A DNA stretch of 64,000 bases from Segatella albensis DSM 11370 = JCM 12258 (GCF_000426565.1 NZ_AUFP01000005.1:62001-126000); one strand, 5' to 3'; positions 18,039 through 28,875 are shown, counted from the stretch's first letter. The notes: a model not told the origin generated them from the sequence alone. A program made the numbers and translations.

Positions 18039-19853
18039 TTAATGATTCTTGCATAGAGTAAAATAAATATTCTCTAAGCTACACAAAGGATCCTGACCAT
18101 TCATTTTTTGATTAATCATATTAATTAAATCACTATCAGATAAACATATAATCAGCTTATTCTCAATTAGTAAATTGTTTTGGCAAATTTTTGCTGATTC
18201 AGAAAGACCACATCTTGAGAATATAATGACAAAATTTCCGACCAAAGGGTTAATATATTTCGTGGGCTTATAAAAGTCATCTGCTGACAATCCTTCCTTG
18301 TAATTTTTAAAGTCAACAATTATTAACCTTGATTTGTAGTCGTCTTTTACCATTTGCCAAAAACTCGGAGTTTCTTTATATGTGTTATTTACCACTAGGT
18401 CTCTTCGAGAGATACCATCATATGTTGTTGATTGAAATTCATAGGTGTAATTTCTGAAACCATCACCAAAAAGATAATGAAATATATCTGTTCCTAATAT
18501 TTCATATTCACTCCATCCCTCTCGTCCCTTCACGCAATTCTCTAAACGTTTAATCAACAATTCGCCTTTAGGAATATCCATGTAAGAATCATCGAGTTGT
18601 ATTTGTCCAAGCCGTTCTTTTATAAACAGATGTATCATTTCACCATTTTGATTATTGATGACCTCACGCCCCAACGTACTTACATCTAAGAATTTAATCT
18701 TTAGGCTATTTAGCATTTCTTCTATATCTTCGCCTACATAAAACCTAAAGATTACAGCTTTGTATTTTAACGTGTTCCCATCATACAAAAGATCATTCAA
18801 ATTCTTTATAGATGGAGTTTCGTCTATAAGAAGTAACCATTTTTCCTTATCAACAACAATCTCATTCGTATCAGTTATGCTAACAGATTTAAGTTGCCCG
18901 CGTAAAATGTATGTTATATAATCTACAATATTAGGTGAAGATGCATAGCGAATAAAGATTCTGTTTAGATCATGATGAATACCAGAAATAGAAAAAATAT
19001 GTTCAATATTTGAACAATTAGGATATATAAAACCTGTTAGTAATGAATCGGTTATTTTTTGGTCAATAGCTTCTACGTTTGCAAAGCGATACATTATCTC
19101 AACATTATTTGGATAGATACTCAAACTGTCAGATAAAGAATCATAAACATTAATCATTACCAAACATGCATTATTTCTGTAATTACATTGAACGTATACG
19201 ACGATTTTTTTACAGTAATACCTAAATACATTTCTTATTCTAAAATAATTAGTTTCAACATAATCAATATATTTCTTGTGTGTTCGTAAAAGAATATCAT
19301 TAACATCCTTCTTAATCTCATCTGATAAGGATTCCTCCAGTTTAAAGGGCATTGAGAAATCTATTGGGGTAATACGTAGTTCTTTTCGATATGTAAGATA
19401 TGCATCCTCAGAGGCTATTGTTAAACTGTTTTTCATAATCATAAAGAAAAACAGATCATCCTTAAACTCTGTCGTATTTGCGAGACGCTCACCCCATTTA
19501 TTTGCTAATTCATACGGGAACTCCGTCCTGTTATATTCCAATAATTTAATATATTGTTCTCTACTTGGCAATGTTGCCCCCTCAAATGAGAACATCATCT
19601 TTGCTAAATAGATATAAAACTCTTTCGCTAACTCTAAACGAAGTGTTAGCGTTAAACCTTTGTCTGTGCACCTTTCGTAAATAGTATTTACTTTTGCGAG
19701 GATGGGGTCTGTTGGAAACAAATGGAATTTCTCAATCTCATTCAATTCACGAAGTAGGTTATCTACTATCCCTGCATCATTGCAAGTATTTGAGCTGCAT
19801 AGTTTATGGTGCAGGAGTAGCAATATTTCGTATTTATTTTTTGTTAGATTCAT
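18039..19853 (-). CDS. unrecognised protein with C-terminal PD-(D/E)XK-like nuclease motif
   Basis: I do not recognise the first ~440 residues of this 604-aa, Ile/Asn/Tyr-rich protein; they look mostly helical with a central mixed region. The last ~150 residues carry a restriction-endonuclease-like series: a helix GWSEYEILGTDIFHYLF, then FQSTTYDGISRRDLVV (Asp485), then RLIIVDFKNYKEG (Asp514-x-Lys516), then VIIFSRCGLS and LIICLSD strands. This is the usual helix-D-(D/E)xK order of a nuclease fold. The gene is noticeably AT-rich. It lies 92 bases after the ATPase gene and 42 before the STAND gene on the same strand, so it could belong to either system. A nuclease role is inferred. Confidence 0.6.
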   Translation of the reverse strand: MNLTKNKYEILLLLHHKLCSSNTCNDAGIVDNLLRELNEIEKFHLFPTDPILAKVNTIYERCTDKGLTLTLRLELAKEFYIYLAKMMFSFEGATLPSREQYIKLLEYNRTEFPYELANKWGERLANTTEFKDDLFFFMIMKNSLTIASEDAYLTYRKELRITPIDFSMPFKLEESLSDEIKKDVNDILLRTHKKYIDYVETNYFRIRNVFRYYCKKIVVYVQCNYRNNACLVMINVYDSLSDSLSIYPNNVEIMYRFANVEAIDQKITDSLLTGFIYPNCSNIEHIFSISGIHHDLNRIFIRYASSPNIVDYITYILRGQLKSVSITDTNEIVVDKEKWLLLIDETPSIKNLNDLLYDGNTLKYKAVIFRFYVGEDIEEMLNSLKIKFLDVSTLGREVINNQNGEMIHLFIKERLGQIQLDDSYMDIPKGELLIKRLENCVKGREGWSEYEILGTDIFHYLFGDGFRNYTYEFQSTTYDGISRRDLVVNNTYKETPSFWQMVKDDYKSRLIIVDFKNYKEGLSADDFYKPTKYINPLVGNFVIIFSRCGLSESAKICQNNLLIENKLIICLSDSDLINMINQKMNGQDPLCSLENIYFTLCKNH

Positions 19854-19945
19854 ATTCTCATATATTCAATTCATGGGCGACATATTAATCCTCATATTCT
19901 TCTCTTGTTATTGAAACCTTTAGGCTATGATGAGAATCTTACATT

Positions 19946-21835
19946 TCATATAGTTAAACTATGCCCATCTAAATACTCACGCAATGAAATACCATTTACT
20001 TTTGCATTATCTAAAAAATCATTTTCAGTAATATTGAATGGATTTTGAGAAAGCCCTTTGACAAATCGTGACAATTTAGGCGTCGCAGTTTTTAACGGAT
20101 GATTTATATCAGACTGGCCTGTATTTGGATCATAATATTGTTTGCCATCATATTCAAAATATATATTAGAACATCTGGGTTCATTAGCAACTTGCTTTGT
20201 TTCTCTATCAGCACACATAGCAACATCCAAATTAAATGAACACAAATACTGCGGGGTACTTGTTGTTTTAAACTGAACTTTCGCCCCTTTTTCGATCAAA
20301 ACAATTTCCTTGTATTTTGAAGAAATCTTTTTGAGTTCATCAACTAGCTTAAAAGCCCTATCAAGTTCACGTTTATATATTGGTTTTGATAATAGGTGTG
20401 CAGATGGATTTAGTATTAGCAATTTTGAGTTTTTAAAAAGGTTTATAATATTTGCATCTGGACTATAAATCTGCTTAAATTTATCCCACATAGATTGTAA
20501 AGATACAAATGTATCAGGATCGGACTTTAATATTTCTGGTGGAAGCAAATTCTTTAATATTTGTTCTAATGTCTTACGTATATAAATTGAAGCAGTCTCG
20601 TAATCAAAAGCGTCCTTAAATTTTTGTGCCTTACTATATGAATCCGCTTCTTCGTCAACTATTACAGGATATTCGATACCATGAGAATCTTTCCCAATAT
20701 AAATACCAATTTCTTTCCAATTACTCTTGTTGTTCAATTGCCCAATCCTTCTATCGATAAACTGGAAAAGATTTCTGTCGTGAGTAAAAAATAGTAGTTG
20801 ATATTTATCAGCATAGCCTCCATTTTTCAGCAGTAACTCGCTCAGCATCTCCCTGTTACTCATATCCAAACTTATCATAATATCATCCAATACCAGTACC
20901 TGTAAAGCATCAGCTGCTAATGTGTTTGTTCTATACTTCAAGACACATAAGCGTATGGAAAGTGCCAATGCAGTTAACTTCGCCTCGTTGAGGAATGTTT
21001 GTGGGCGATTAATTGAGATGCTTTTTCCATTGTAACTATCTATCGTGAGAATAATCTTATATTTGTGATAGTCATAAACTTTATATCCTATATAACTTGA
21101 AGGTAACGTATATGAAAGCGTGAAATGAATATCATAACCAAGTTCTTTAATGATGTCGTAGGAATTCTGATTGATAAAATCTATCAATCTTTGAAATTCA
21201 TTTCTAAAATGAGATTCAAATCTTTGAAATTCATTTTTATTATTTTTCTTTATGTTCCCTCCTACTTTTATAGGTCCATTCTGATACTCTTTCCACATCT
21301 CCCCTGCATTAGAAATCTCTTTGCCATTAACTCTAATTGGAGTAAATGTAACATACGGCAATATGTAGTAGTCAAACACATCTGATAAGTCTACATTTTC
21401 GCTATTTTTAAAATGCTGAAAGGCAAAAAGAGATTGATAGTTGAGAAAATCCATCGCTTTTCGAGATTCTTTAGCATCATTGTTTCCACAAATAGTCGTA
21501 TCTAACAATGATGCTTTAAAAGTTTTCCCATTGTCGGTTTCAATTGTGACATATGAGTCATAATGTTCAATACCAGTTCCAGGAGCTGTCTGTTTGTTGG
21601 CAAAAATATTTACAAGGGATATATCGCTTGAATTGAAATATGATTTTACCTCATTAGGTTGTTTGTATGCCGCTTCCAACAGAGTGTATAATCCCCAAAA
21701 GATAGAACTTTTACCGCTGCCGTTTTCACCATAAAGGAGTAGATGTTTGCCATTTAATATGATTGGATCACTTTGACGAAAAAACTTAAAATTATTCAGT
21801 TGAAGGGATTTAATCTTACTCATGGGTTGTTGCAT
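19946..21835 (-). CDS. SMC/RecF-like AAA ATPase in methylase-helicase operon
   Basis: A 629-aa ABC-type ATPase of the RecF/SbcC/AAA_15 kind. Seen: KSLQLNNFKFFRQSDPIIL start, Walker A GENGSGKSS (36-44), a degenerate signature region FLNEAKLTALALSIRL in place of LSGGE, Walker B VLVLDDIMISLD, and an H-loop LLFFTHDRNLFQF. The insert between the two ATPase halves is short, without a long coiled coil. The C-terminal ~230 residues form a separate helical domain of unknown role. Translation start overlaps the methylase stop by 20 bases (an alternative Met lies 4 codons in), implying tight coupling with the methylase and helicase. Such ATPases act as sensors or DNA-end binding motors in defence systems; exact role inferred. 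Confidence 0.75.
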   Translation of the reverse strand: MQQPMSKIKSLQLNNFKFFRQSDPIILNGKHLLLYGENGSGKSSIFWGLYTLLEAAYKQPNEVKSYFNSSDISLVNIFANKQTAPGTGIEHYDSYVTIETDNGKTFKASLLDTTICGNNDAKESRKAMDFLNYQSLFAFQHFKNSENVDLSDVFDYYILPYVTFTPIRVNGKEISNAGEMWKEYQNGPIKVGGNIKKNNKNEFQRFESHFRNEFQRLIDFINQNSYDIIKELGYDIHFTLSYTLPSSYIGYKVYDYHKYKIILTIDSYNGKSISINRPQTFLNEAKLTALALSIRLCVLKYRTNTLAADALQVLVLDDIMISLDMSNREMLSELLLKNGGYADKYQLLFFTHDRNLFQFIDRRIGQLNNKSNWKEIGIYIGKDSHGIEYPVIVDEEADSYSKAQKFKDAFDYETASIYIRKTLEQILKNLLPPEILKSDPDTFVSLQSMWDKFKQIYSPDANIINLFKNSKLLILNPSAHLLSKPIYKRELDRAFKLVDELKKISSKYKEIVLIEKGAKVQFKTTSTPQYLCSFNLDVAMCADRETKQVANEPRCSNIYFEYDGKQYYDPNTGQSDINHPLKTATPKLSRFVKGLSQNPFNITENDFLDNAKVNGISLREYLDGHSLTI

Positions 21836-24800
21836 TTAAGTGAATTAAATATAGTATATCTTTACTTCTGGTATCAAGGAGCATTAAACTCTGTCGAACA
21901 AGATTGTCCGAAGTCTGGAACCATTTATACGTTTTCTCAATACGTTCACGAATGTCTTTTATAGACAAATCTACTAAAGGAGATTGTTTCAATCGCTCAA
22001 TTACATATATATTCTGTTCTTTCATGTGGTCGGCAAAATATAATTCATAGACCACCATATCAAGAATATCATTGAAATGAATACATAAATTCTTATTGGA
22101 TGTATGTGCGTATATATCACTATTGTCTTTGTTATACAAATATGTTAGGCAGTCTACCAATGGCTCTATTATTGGCTCGGCTGCAATAATAGCTTCGTCA
22201 CCGGGTAGTGGGAACGGATTGATGTAGGCTGGTTTATATCGATAATAGCCATTGGCCATTACATTACCTGTATTTTGCATAAACCACCAACAAAGATGTG
22301 AATTTAAAAGTGCCAACAAGGATTTATATGAGCATTTTACATTCTCATACTTGATATATCCGTAAATAGTTGTCGTTTGGTAAAATTGCCCTTTTATATC
22401 TAATGCAAAATTACCACCCATAGAAATATCAGGAGCAACAAGTTTTATTTCTTCTGCAGATGAAATACCTTGCTTTCGTCCAAATTGGAACCAAGCTCCA
22501 TCAATATTGAAACGCCCTTTTTCTCTACTGCGTAGAATGGTTTCACACTCCTTCAAGTATGAATATCCATTGGGGTACAGTTTTTTCAGTTCATTCTCTT
22601 CATAAAGGACAGCTTTACCTTCTACCAATTTATATGGGAAGATAACAACTCGATTAGTTTTGATTACTTCATAACGATGAACATCTTCGCCTTTTAACAA
22701 AGGACGAACTAATCCTTTTTCAATCTGTACAGTTCGTTCAAGCTGATTCGAATATCCTGTAACTAAGTTTCCACTTTCATTGCAATCTTGCAAGAAATAG
22801 ACATCGTCTTTACTTGTTGCAAGCCCTTGAAATATTTTCGAAAATACATTTTCTACACGTCTGGGTTGCTTGTTAAGTGTTTCGAGCAAATGGTTTATAA
22901 TGTCACTGGTCAGCACCCATGTATCTTCTGTCAGTTTACTTTCGTCGATATGTGAAAAGTTGTTCTCAGAAAGAGAATCAAGATATTTCTTTAATTCCAC
23001 ATTTGTGGTCAAGTCGCGATCCAACTCATTGTATGCCAAAGCGCCAGAATTTGGCTTGAACCATTGGAGAGCTGTATAAGTGGAAGCATTAAACACTTGA
23101 TATTCTCCAAAGTTTATGATGCGGTTAGCGCACTTCTTAGATGCCACTAACTTGCGGAGACCCTTGCCAAAACTTGCATTAGACCATTTTACTGGCATAA
23201 TATAATTTACCAAGCCCTGCTTATGGATAAATCTTAATCCTGCTTCCACGAAACAAACATAGAAATCAAAAGAACCTGTCGCAGATTTGTATTTTTGACT
23301 GAGATAATTTACAAATCTGTCATTTGTATTCCGCAAGCCTTGGATGCGCAAATAGGGGGGATTACCAATAATCATGTCAAAACCTTCACTCACTCCGAAC
23401 ATCCATTCAGGGTCAAAGAATGGTGATGATGTGTTTTGATCAAACATATCCCATCCTGCCAATTGTTGGGCTTCCTCATTGCGAATGTAATTAGCTTCTT
23501 TCAACTTATTAGCAATTTCCATACGCAACTCAGCTACCCTATCTTTATACTTTCGCTTTGTGCGAACAGTCTTTGCTCCAAATATTTTGTGTTTGGCAAG
23601 AATAAGTTCCCTTTCTTTCTGCTTGATATCTTCTGAATCAAATAGGGTTGCTTCCTTTTTCTCCAATCCGACCAAGGTGTTTGCTGCTACAAACTTTGCT
23701 TCGAGGTTAGGCAAGGGACGGATACCAAAGTTATCTACAGGATTGTTGTTGGTCTTTTGGTCAACCACCAAAGAGATAAAGAAACGGAGTTTGCTAATCT
23801 GAATGGCGATAGGCTGGATATCTACGCCATAGATACAGTTCTCTATCAGGTAGAGCTTACGGGCATAGTCAGGACGGTTCAGATTTTCATCAAAACTTCT
23901 AAAGATATCAGCCTTGATTTCTTTTTCCTCTTCTTCCGAAACTCCATGTTCCGCATTATAAGCTTCCTCTATTGCATTCTCTAACATCATGTCCTTCCAT
24001 TGCTCATTATTGGGGTCAAGTTGTCCAAGAATATGGACCATCTGCTGAAGCATACCCATTGGGAATGCTCCTGAACCACAAGCAGGGTCGAGCACTTTAC
24101 ATTCGTAGAGCGACTGCATAATCTGGCGCTTCTGGTCATCAGTAAGATTTGGCTCCTCATCTGTGTATTGCACCAGTTTCCGATATTCGGATTCTAACTC
24201 TTCACCTACCGTTCGCTTCAAATGGGCTATCAGACTTTCATCAACCATATATTGCACTATTTCACGAGGAGTATAGAAAGAGCCAGTCTGCTTGCGGGCT
24301 GTTGTTTGGGTTTCTGGGTTATATGCAGCCAAAAGATTCTCAAACACCTTACCTAACAGTTCTGGGTCAAGTGATACCTCCTGATCGAAGGGCGTATTTT
24401 CCTCTACCGTGAAGTTATAGCGTTTAAGGATGTCAATGATACCACGTGCGCTAACCTTCTTTTTTTTCTTGTCGCCGTACCACTCGGAAAGGTCTATGTT
24501 TTTGCCCACTTCGTCACCAAAGAACAGAAAATCTGGTATCACCAACTGGTCACTAATAGCCTTTCTATCAGTAAAAGCATCAATATAGATGCCTTTGTCC
24601 TTGTCATCCAGACAGTCGAACAATCCACCATTCAGGAATGGCACGTATTTGTTGGCCAATTCCACGAACTTGTCAGGATTGATAAACAAATCCTCATGAC
24701 GCATCAGTTTGTTGTTGTCATAATCGCCACGCCCATTACGGAAACGACGTTCAGAAATGGTGTCCTTGCCCTCTGGGGTGATGGGACTATTCAGCATGGC

Positions 24801-25610
24801 AAAAAACAGATTCTGCAACACACCTTTATAATACTTGCTGTCGTATGACTTTCCAAACAGAGTCGTTTCAGCATGAGGGGTGAAGCCTTGAATCAGTTCA
24901 TTGGCAATAAACTGCTCGTCAAAGAATTCATCGGGCACCAAGTGGCGTTGTTTGAGGAACCAGACAAAGATGAGGCGGGTAATCAGGCGTATCATGGCCT
25001 CAGAGTTATACCTCTGATTATCTTCTAACGTCTTCAAATCATTAGGGAAGCGCACCACCATGATTGCCCAGGCATACCAGTCGCTAAGTTCCTGATAGAA
25101 AGCCTTGGTAAGCACCTCCACCGAGAAACGGTTGCGCAAATCCTCTACGCTAACCACGCGGCCGTATTCATTCAGATATTTGTTAGGGGTATAATATGCG
25201 ATACCCTTACCGAGATAATAGGAATAGCGATGGGGATTGGAGTAGCGACGGCTAACACGTGATGAAGATCCTGACTGGTCAAGAGTTATCTCAATCAGTG
25301 AGAAACGATAGTTATTGTTGTCATCTTCTGGTACAAAGAACACCAAGGCCCGTTCACAGAATTCATCAGCCAACAGGCGGAAAGCCTCTTTCGTCAGACC
25401 AACACGGGCATCGTGTTTTGAACTGTGTCGCACTTCATAAACGACCAAGCCCAAAGACTCACATTCTCCAAGACGTGTTACTTGCTGCGTGTATTGGAAC
25501 TGAACAGGATTATCGACAACCCTCGTTTCCTGCTGGAAATCCTCTGGCAGGAAACTGGTTCTCAGGAAGGAGAGAAACTCTGCGCGGTTATATGCTTTAT
25601 TGAACTCCAT
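21816..25610 (-). CDS. Eco57I/PglX-like N6-adenine DNA methyltransferase
   Basis: A 1264-aa methylase using S-adenosylmethionine to methylate adenine in DNA. Seen: an N-terminal ~430 residues resembling the specificity/regulatory head of large Eco57I-class enzymes, then TGSFYTPREIVQYM, motif I LDPACGSGAFPMG (508-516 core), VDIQPIAIQISKLRF, and the catalytic motif IV IIGNPPYLRI (NPPY 750-753). A long C-terminal target-recognition-like region follows, including NVMANGYYRYKPAYINPFPLP. No nuclease motif is evident inside it, so cleavage probably comes from partners. It starts 10 bases after the PLD-helicase stop and overlaps the ATPase start. Its size and the helicase partner resemble modification-based systems such as BREX (PglX) and DISARM (DrmMI), but the other markers of those systems are missing. 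Confidence 0.85.
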   Translation of the reverse strand: MEFNKAYNRAEFLSFLRTSFLPEDFQQETRVVDNPVQFQYTQQVTRLGECESLGLVVYEVRHSSKHDARVGLTKEAFRLLADEFCERALVFFVPEDDNNNYRFSLIEITLDQSGSSSRVSRRYSNPHRYSYYLGKGIAYYTPNKYLNEYGRVVSVEDLRNRFSVEVLTKAFYQELSDWYAWAIMVVRFPNDLKTLEDNQRYNSEAMIRLITRLIFVWFLKQRHLVPDEFFDEQFIANELIQGFTPHAETTLFGKSYDSKYYKGVLQNLFFAMLNSPITPEGKDTISERRFRNGRGDYDNNKLMRHEDLFINPDKFVELANKYVPFLNGGLFDCLDDKDKGIYIDAFTDRKAISDQLVIPDFLFFGDEVGKNIDLSEWYGDKKKKKVSARGIIDILKRYNFTVEENTPFDQEVSLDPELLGKVFENLLAAYNPETQTTARKQTGSFYTPREIVQYMVDESLIAHLKRTVGEELESEYRKLVQYTDEEPNLTDDQKRQIMQSLYECKVLDPACGSGAFPMGMLQQMVHILGQLDPNNEQWKDMMLENAIEEAYNAEHGVSEEEEKEIKADIFRSFDENLNRPDYARKLYLIENCIYGVDIQPIAIQISKLRFFISLVVDQKTNNNPVDNFGIRPLPNLEAKFVAANTLVGLEKKEATLFDSEDIKQKERELILAKHKIFGAKTVRTKRKYKDRVAELRMEIANKLKEANYIRNEEAQQLAGWDMFDQNTSSPFFDPEWMFGVSEGFDMIIGNPPYLRIQGLRNTNDRFVNYLSQKYKSATGSFDFYVCFVEAGLRFIHKQGLVNYIMPVKWSNASFGKGLRKLVASKKCANRIINFGEYQVFNASTYTALQWFKPNSGALAYNELDRDLTTNVELKKYLDSLSENNFSHIDESKLTEDTWVLTSDIINHLLETLNKQPRRVENVFSKIFQGLATSKDDVYFLQDCNESGNLVTGYSNQLERTVQIEKGLVRPLLKGEDVHRYEVIKTNRVVIFPYKLVEGKAVLYEENELKKLYPNGYSYLKECETILRSREKGRFNIDGAWFQFGRKQGISSAEEIKLVAPDISMGGNFALDIKGQFYQTTTIYGYIKYENVKCSYKSLLALLNSHLCWWFMQNTGNVMANGYYRYKPAYINPFPLPGDEAIIAAEPIIEPLVDCLTYLYNKDNSDIYAHTSNKNLCIHFNDILDMVVYELYFADHMKEQNIYVIERLKQSPLVDLSIKDIRERIEKTYKWFQTSDNLVRQSLMLLDTRSKDILYLIHLNATTHE

Positions 25611-25620
25611 ATCTCGTATG

Positions 25621-28600
25621 CTACTTTAATTCTTCTGCTAATATGATTGATTCCTCACCATCATCCACATGATTGCAGGTTTCGATGATGCGGTTAATAT
25701 AGTACTCGTCTATCTGGTCGGGTAGTTTTGAGTAATCTGCCGGCTTCAATTGGTTGATAAAGCGAAGCTCATAACCAGACAAACCGTCGCTCTGAATGAC
25801 TTTCATCAAGTCTTTCAGATAATCGGTTGGCAGAGCCTTGCGGTTCAGCATCACTTTTACTTTCTGCATGGCTTCTATGCGTGCTTTCTCGTTCTTGTCC
25901 TGCACATCACTACTGAACAAATGAGATCTTGTCAACTGGTAAGCAGGTTCGAAAGACTCAGAGAGTGGTGCGGGCTGTTCGGACATCTCTGCTTCGAAAA
26001 GCCCAATGGCTTCTTCTGCTGTCAGCTGAACAATCAATCCTTCATCATTACCTATCTTAAAGACGAAGTCGTTACCTTTCTTGCCAAACATTAGGACTCC
26101 GCTTCTTGGCTTTGCAACAGAACGGCCAGTACGGGCACGATGCGGCAGTTGCATGGCTTCATCGAAAATCTCTGTTCCCTTGGCTGCATTCAGCAACTTC
26201 TGGAACTTAACGTCCCATGAGACCTCTTCGCTCTTTGCCATTTCTTTCCGGTATTGCTCCAAGAAATAGGACTGTATTTCCTCATCCTTGGTCAGCACTT
26301 TGGTGTCTTCGCCCATAATGGCGTGAACCATAGCCATCTTTAGCGTGGAGATTTCCTTGGTGCGGGTTTCCGATTCGCCCACATCCGTAGGGAAATAGTT
26401 GTAGATATACAACTGGTCGAACACTTTCTTATTAACACGATTGATACGCCCTATACGCTGAATAATGCGGGTCGGGTTGTAGGGTATGTCGTAGTTGATA
26501 ACGGTTCCGGCGCGATGCAGGTTGTATCCTTCAGATATGGCATCGGTGGCTACCAGTATTTTATAGTCATCCCGCCAATACTCCTTTTTCTCTCCAGCAT
26601 TGAAGTTAGCGTTGATGGTGTTCTTGTTGGCTTGAGAAGCATCTGCAGAGGTGTATTTGAATACGGGAAGACCGTAATCTTGCAAAGCCGCGCCAAGATA
26701 ATCGGCGGTATCGGCAAACTCAGTAAACACAATGATTTTTCGCTGGGGCTCCTTGGCAAGTTGTTTGTCCAAGATACCTTTGAACGATTCCAATTTGGGG
26801 TCGCTCATGATAGTTCCGTCCTCTCCGAACCATTTCTTCTGTATCTCTAAAAGGAGAGCCATATCAGCCTTGATGTCCTCAACGAAGGACTCCTTGATAT
26901 ACTTCATGTCGATTTCAAAGAAACCACGTTTCTCATACTTTTCGTATGTATCCGTAATGAGGTCGTTACCATCATCATCGGTCTTATAGAAGTCATCAAC
27001 ATCGGGCAGATTACCTTTTTTATAGACAGGCATTTTGCCCTTTCCCTCAATCCATTTTAAGATTTGACGAGAACTACCTATCATATATTCCAATGACATA
27101 CGGAAGGCATATTCAGAACTTTCAAAGCGACGCACGAGCAAACGACGCATGAATTTTGCGACATTGGCCTGTCGTCCAAACAACAGATTCAGTTCAACAC
27201 CTGTCTTTTCTTCCAATAGGTCGGAAAGTTCCTGTCTTAATTCCTCTTTAAGATATAAGACAGGAGAGTATCGGGCCGCCTTGAAGCGGTATTTCCCATC
27301 GTCCCTGTATCTGCCTTCATCTTCGCTGATACGGTCAAGCGTTTCAAGATACAGGTCTTTCAGACTACTCAGGTCATAATCCAGTTCTATGGGGTCGTTG
27401 GGAATAACCAATTGGATGTTCTGCTGTTTTAAATCTTCTGCGTATTCGGGTATCTCCTTTAGGTCTATACGCGAACGGCGAATGACAAGTGGACTGATAA
27501 TAGATCGAATCTCGTTAGCAATACGTCCAGCCTCATTTGAAACCTCTGCATCAGTTTTCTTCCCCTCGCGTTGGTCTTTCCGAAGTTGTTTGTAAGTAGT
27601 AATCAAATCTTTGAACTTGGCCCCCAAATTATCAACCGTCTTCAAGGTGGATTTTGTTGGAATTTGGAAAAGTTTCAGCATCGCATAAATGTCATCAGGA
27701 CGGTTGTTAAAGGGGGTTGCCGTCAACAACATCACCTTGTTACCCGAACAAAGCTGGTGCAGAATGGTGTAGTCAATCGTGTATTCGTTACGGTAGCGGT
27801 GAGCCTCGTCAACAACTATCAGATACTGCTCGTCTGCCTTCACTATTCGTTCGTAATACTTTAAAGCCTCTTCCAACTTGCCGGTTGTATATATGGAAGC
27901 TGTAAAACCGAAGTCATCACGATAACTGCGCCATTGTTCTTCCAGGTGAGGCGGACAAACCACAAGTGTCCTCAGACGGAGATTACGGGCAACGGTAGAA
28001 GCGATGATACTTTTGCCCAATCCTACAACATCGGCCACTATCACACCATTGTGATTCTTAATGGCATTGATTGCCATCTGTACAGCGTCTGTTTGGTATT
28101 TCAAATTAGAGAACTTGCCATCAGTAATATCGTAAGGGGTCAGCAAGTTCTCTGTTGTGGGGATAGCAAAGTATTCCTTGAGTACACGGAGGTACATCTT
28201 GTAGGGGCTATACAGCTTTTCAAACCAGATTCGGTCAATAACCTTCGTGTCGAAGTCATCGACATGATCCTTGTCGGCAATAATCATAGACTTCTCCCAA
28301 AGCTCCTTGAAAATGGTCTTCGCATCAGTATACGATTGCTTGTCATTGAAGCGAGCATTAATCTCTACACGACCAGCCAGGCCTTCGTAAGAAAGATTAC
28401 TGGAACCAGTAATGACAGAGCCAGGGTCTTCACCTCCCTCGTTAATATCTTCGCGATAGTCAAAGATATACATCTTGGCATGACAAGGTTCGTCGGTCTT
28501 TCTGATTTCCAAGGTTCCGGCCTTTATCTTGTCATAGAATAGTTTGAAGGACTCTAGTTTTGGCTGGCTATCAAGGAAATCAGTTTCGTTAAACAGTCTT

Positions 28601-28875
28601 ACGAAGTGGTTGTAGTAGTCATCTTTGAGCTGACTGCGAGATTTGTTATAATCGGCCAATGTATCTATCTCACGAATGTATTTTGTAATCCGTGTGTCTA
28701 TATCAAGCCCAACAAGGATGCGTACATGTTTGTCTATCAGCTTCTCGGAAATAAGTTTATATCCAGAGAAATAGAAATACCCAACAAGCACATCCAAAGA
28801 CTGACTCTTTGGAAGGATGCCGTTGATAATATCTGACAGCAACTTGTCTTTATTCGTTATAAAACTATTCTGCAT
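25621..28875 (-). CDS. PLD-domain SNF2/DEAD helicase
   Basis: A 1084-aa fusion. Residues ~20-200 are a phospholipase-D-like nuclease domain: VGYFYFSGYKLI, then CHAKMYIFDY (His132-x-Lys134) and GSSNLSYEGL (157-166), i.e. one HKD half-site. Residues ~255-830 form a SNF2-type helicase: VADVVGLGKSI (280-290), VVDEAHRYRN (DEAH 356-359), LLTATPFNN, then IVFTEFADTADYL, ATDAISEGYNLH and IIQRIGRINR. The C-terminal ~250 residues are a family-specific extension. PLD-helicase fusions pair with large adenine methylases in defence islands, probably as the translocating and cutting half of the restriction module. It is the first large gene of the - strand operon, 152 bases after a small XRE regulator. Confidence 0.85.
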   Translation of the reverse strand: MQNSFITNKDKLLSDIINGILPKSQSLDVLVGYFYFSGYKLISEKLIDKHVRILVGLDIDTRITKYIREIDTLADYNKSRSQLKDDYYNHFVRLFNETDFLDSQPKLESFKLFYDKIKAGTLEIRKTDEPCHAKMYIFDYREDINEGGEDPGSVITGSSNLSYEGLAGRVEINARFNDKQSYTDAKTIFKELWEKSMIIADKDHVDDFDTKVIDRIWFEKLYSPYKMYLRVLKEYFAIPTTENLLTPYDITDGKFSNLKYQTDAVQMAINAIKNHNGVIVADVVGLGKSIIASTVARNLRLRTLVVCPPHLEEQWRSYRDDFGFTASIYTTGKLEEALKYYERIVKADEQYLIVVDEAHRYRNEYTIDYTILHQLCSGNKVMLLTATPFNNRPDDIYAMLKLFQIPTKSTLKTVDNLGAKFKDLITTYKQLRKDQREGKKTDAEVSNEAGRIANEIRSIISPLVIRRSRIDLKEIPEYAEDLKQQNIQLVIPNDPIELDYDLSSLKDLYLETLDRISEDEGRYRDDGKYRFKAARYSPVLYLKEELRQELSDLLEEKTGVELNLLFGRQANVAKFMRRLLVRRFESSEYAFRMSLEYMIGSSRQILKWIEGKGKMPVYKKGNLPDVDDFYKTDDDGNDLITDTYEKYEKRGFFEIDMKYIKESFVEDIKADMALLLEIQKKWFGEDGTIMSDPKLESFKGILDKQLAKEPQRKIIVFTEFADTADYLGAALQDYGLPVFKYTSADASQANKNTINANFNAGEKKEYWRDDYKILVATDAISEGYNLHRAGTVINYDIPYNPTRIIQRIGRINRVNKKVFDQLYIYNYFPTDVGESETRTKEISTLKMAMVHAIMGEDTKVLTKDEEIQSYFLEQYRKEMAKSEEVSWDVKFQKLLNAAKGTEIFDEAMQLPHRARTGRSVAKPRSGVLMFGKKGNDFVFKIGNDEGLIVQLTAEEAIGLFEAEMSEQPAPLSESFEPAYQLTRSHLFSSDVQDKNEKARIEAMQKVKVMLNRKALPTDYLKDLMKVIQSDGLSGYELRFINQLKPADYSKLPDQIDEYYINRIIETCNHVDDGEESIILAEELK

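Noticed and set aside
21816-28875. Classifying the methylase-helicase pair as DISARM or BREX
   Set aside because: No DrmA/DrmB, PglZ, BrxC or BrxL gene is visible in the array; only single component types are shared.
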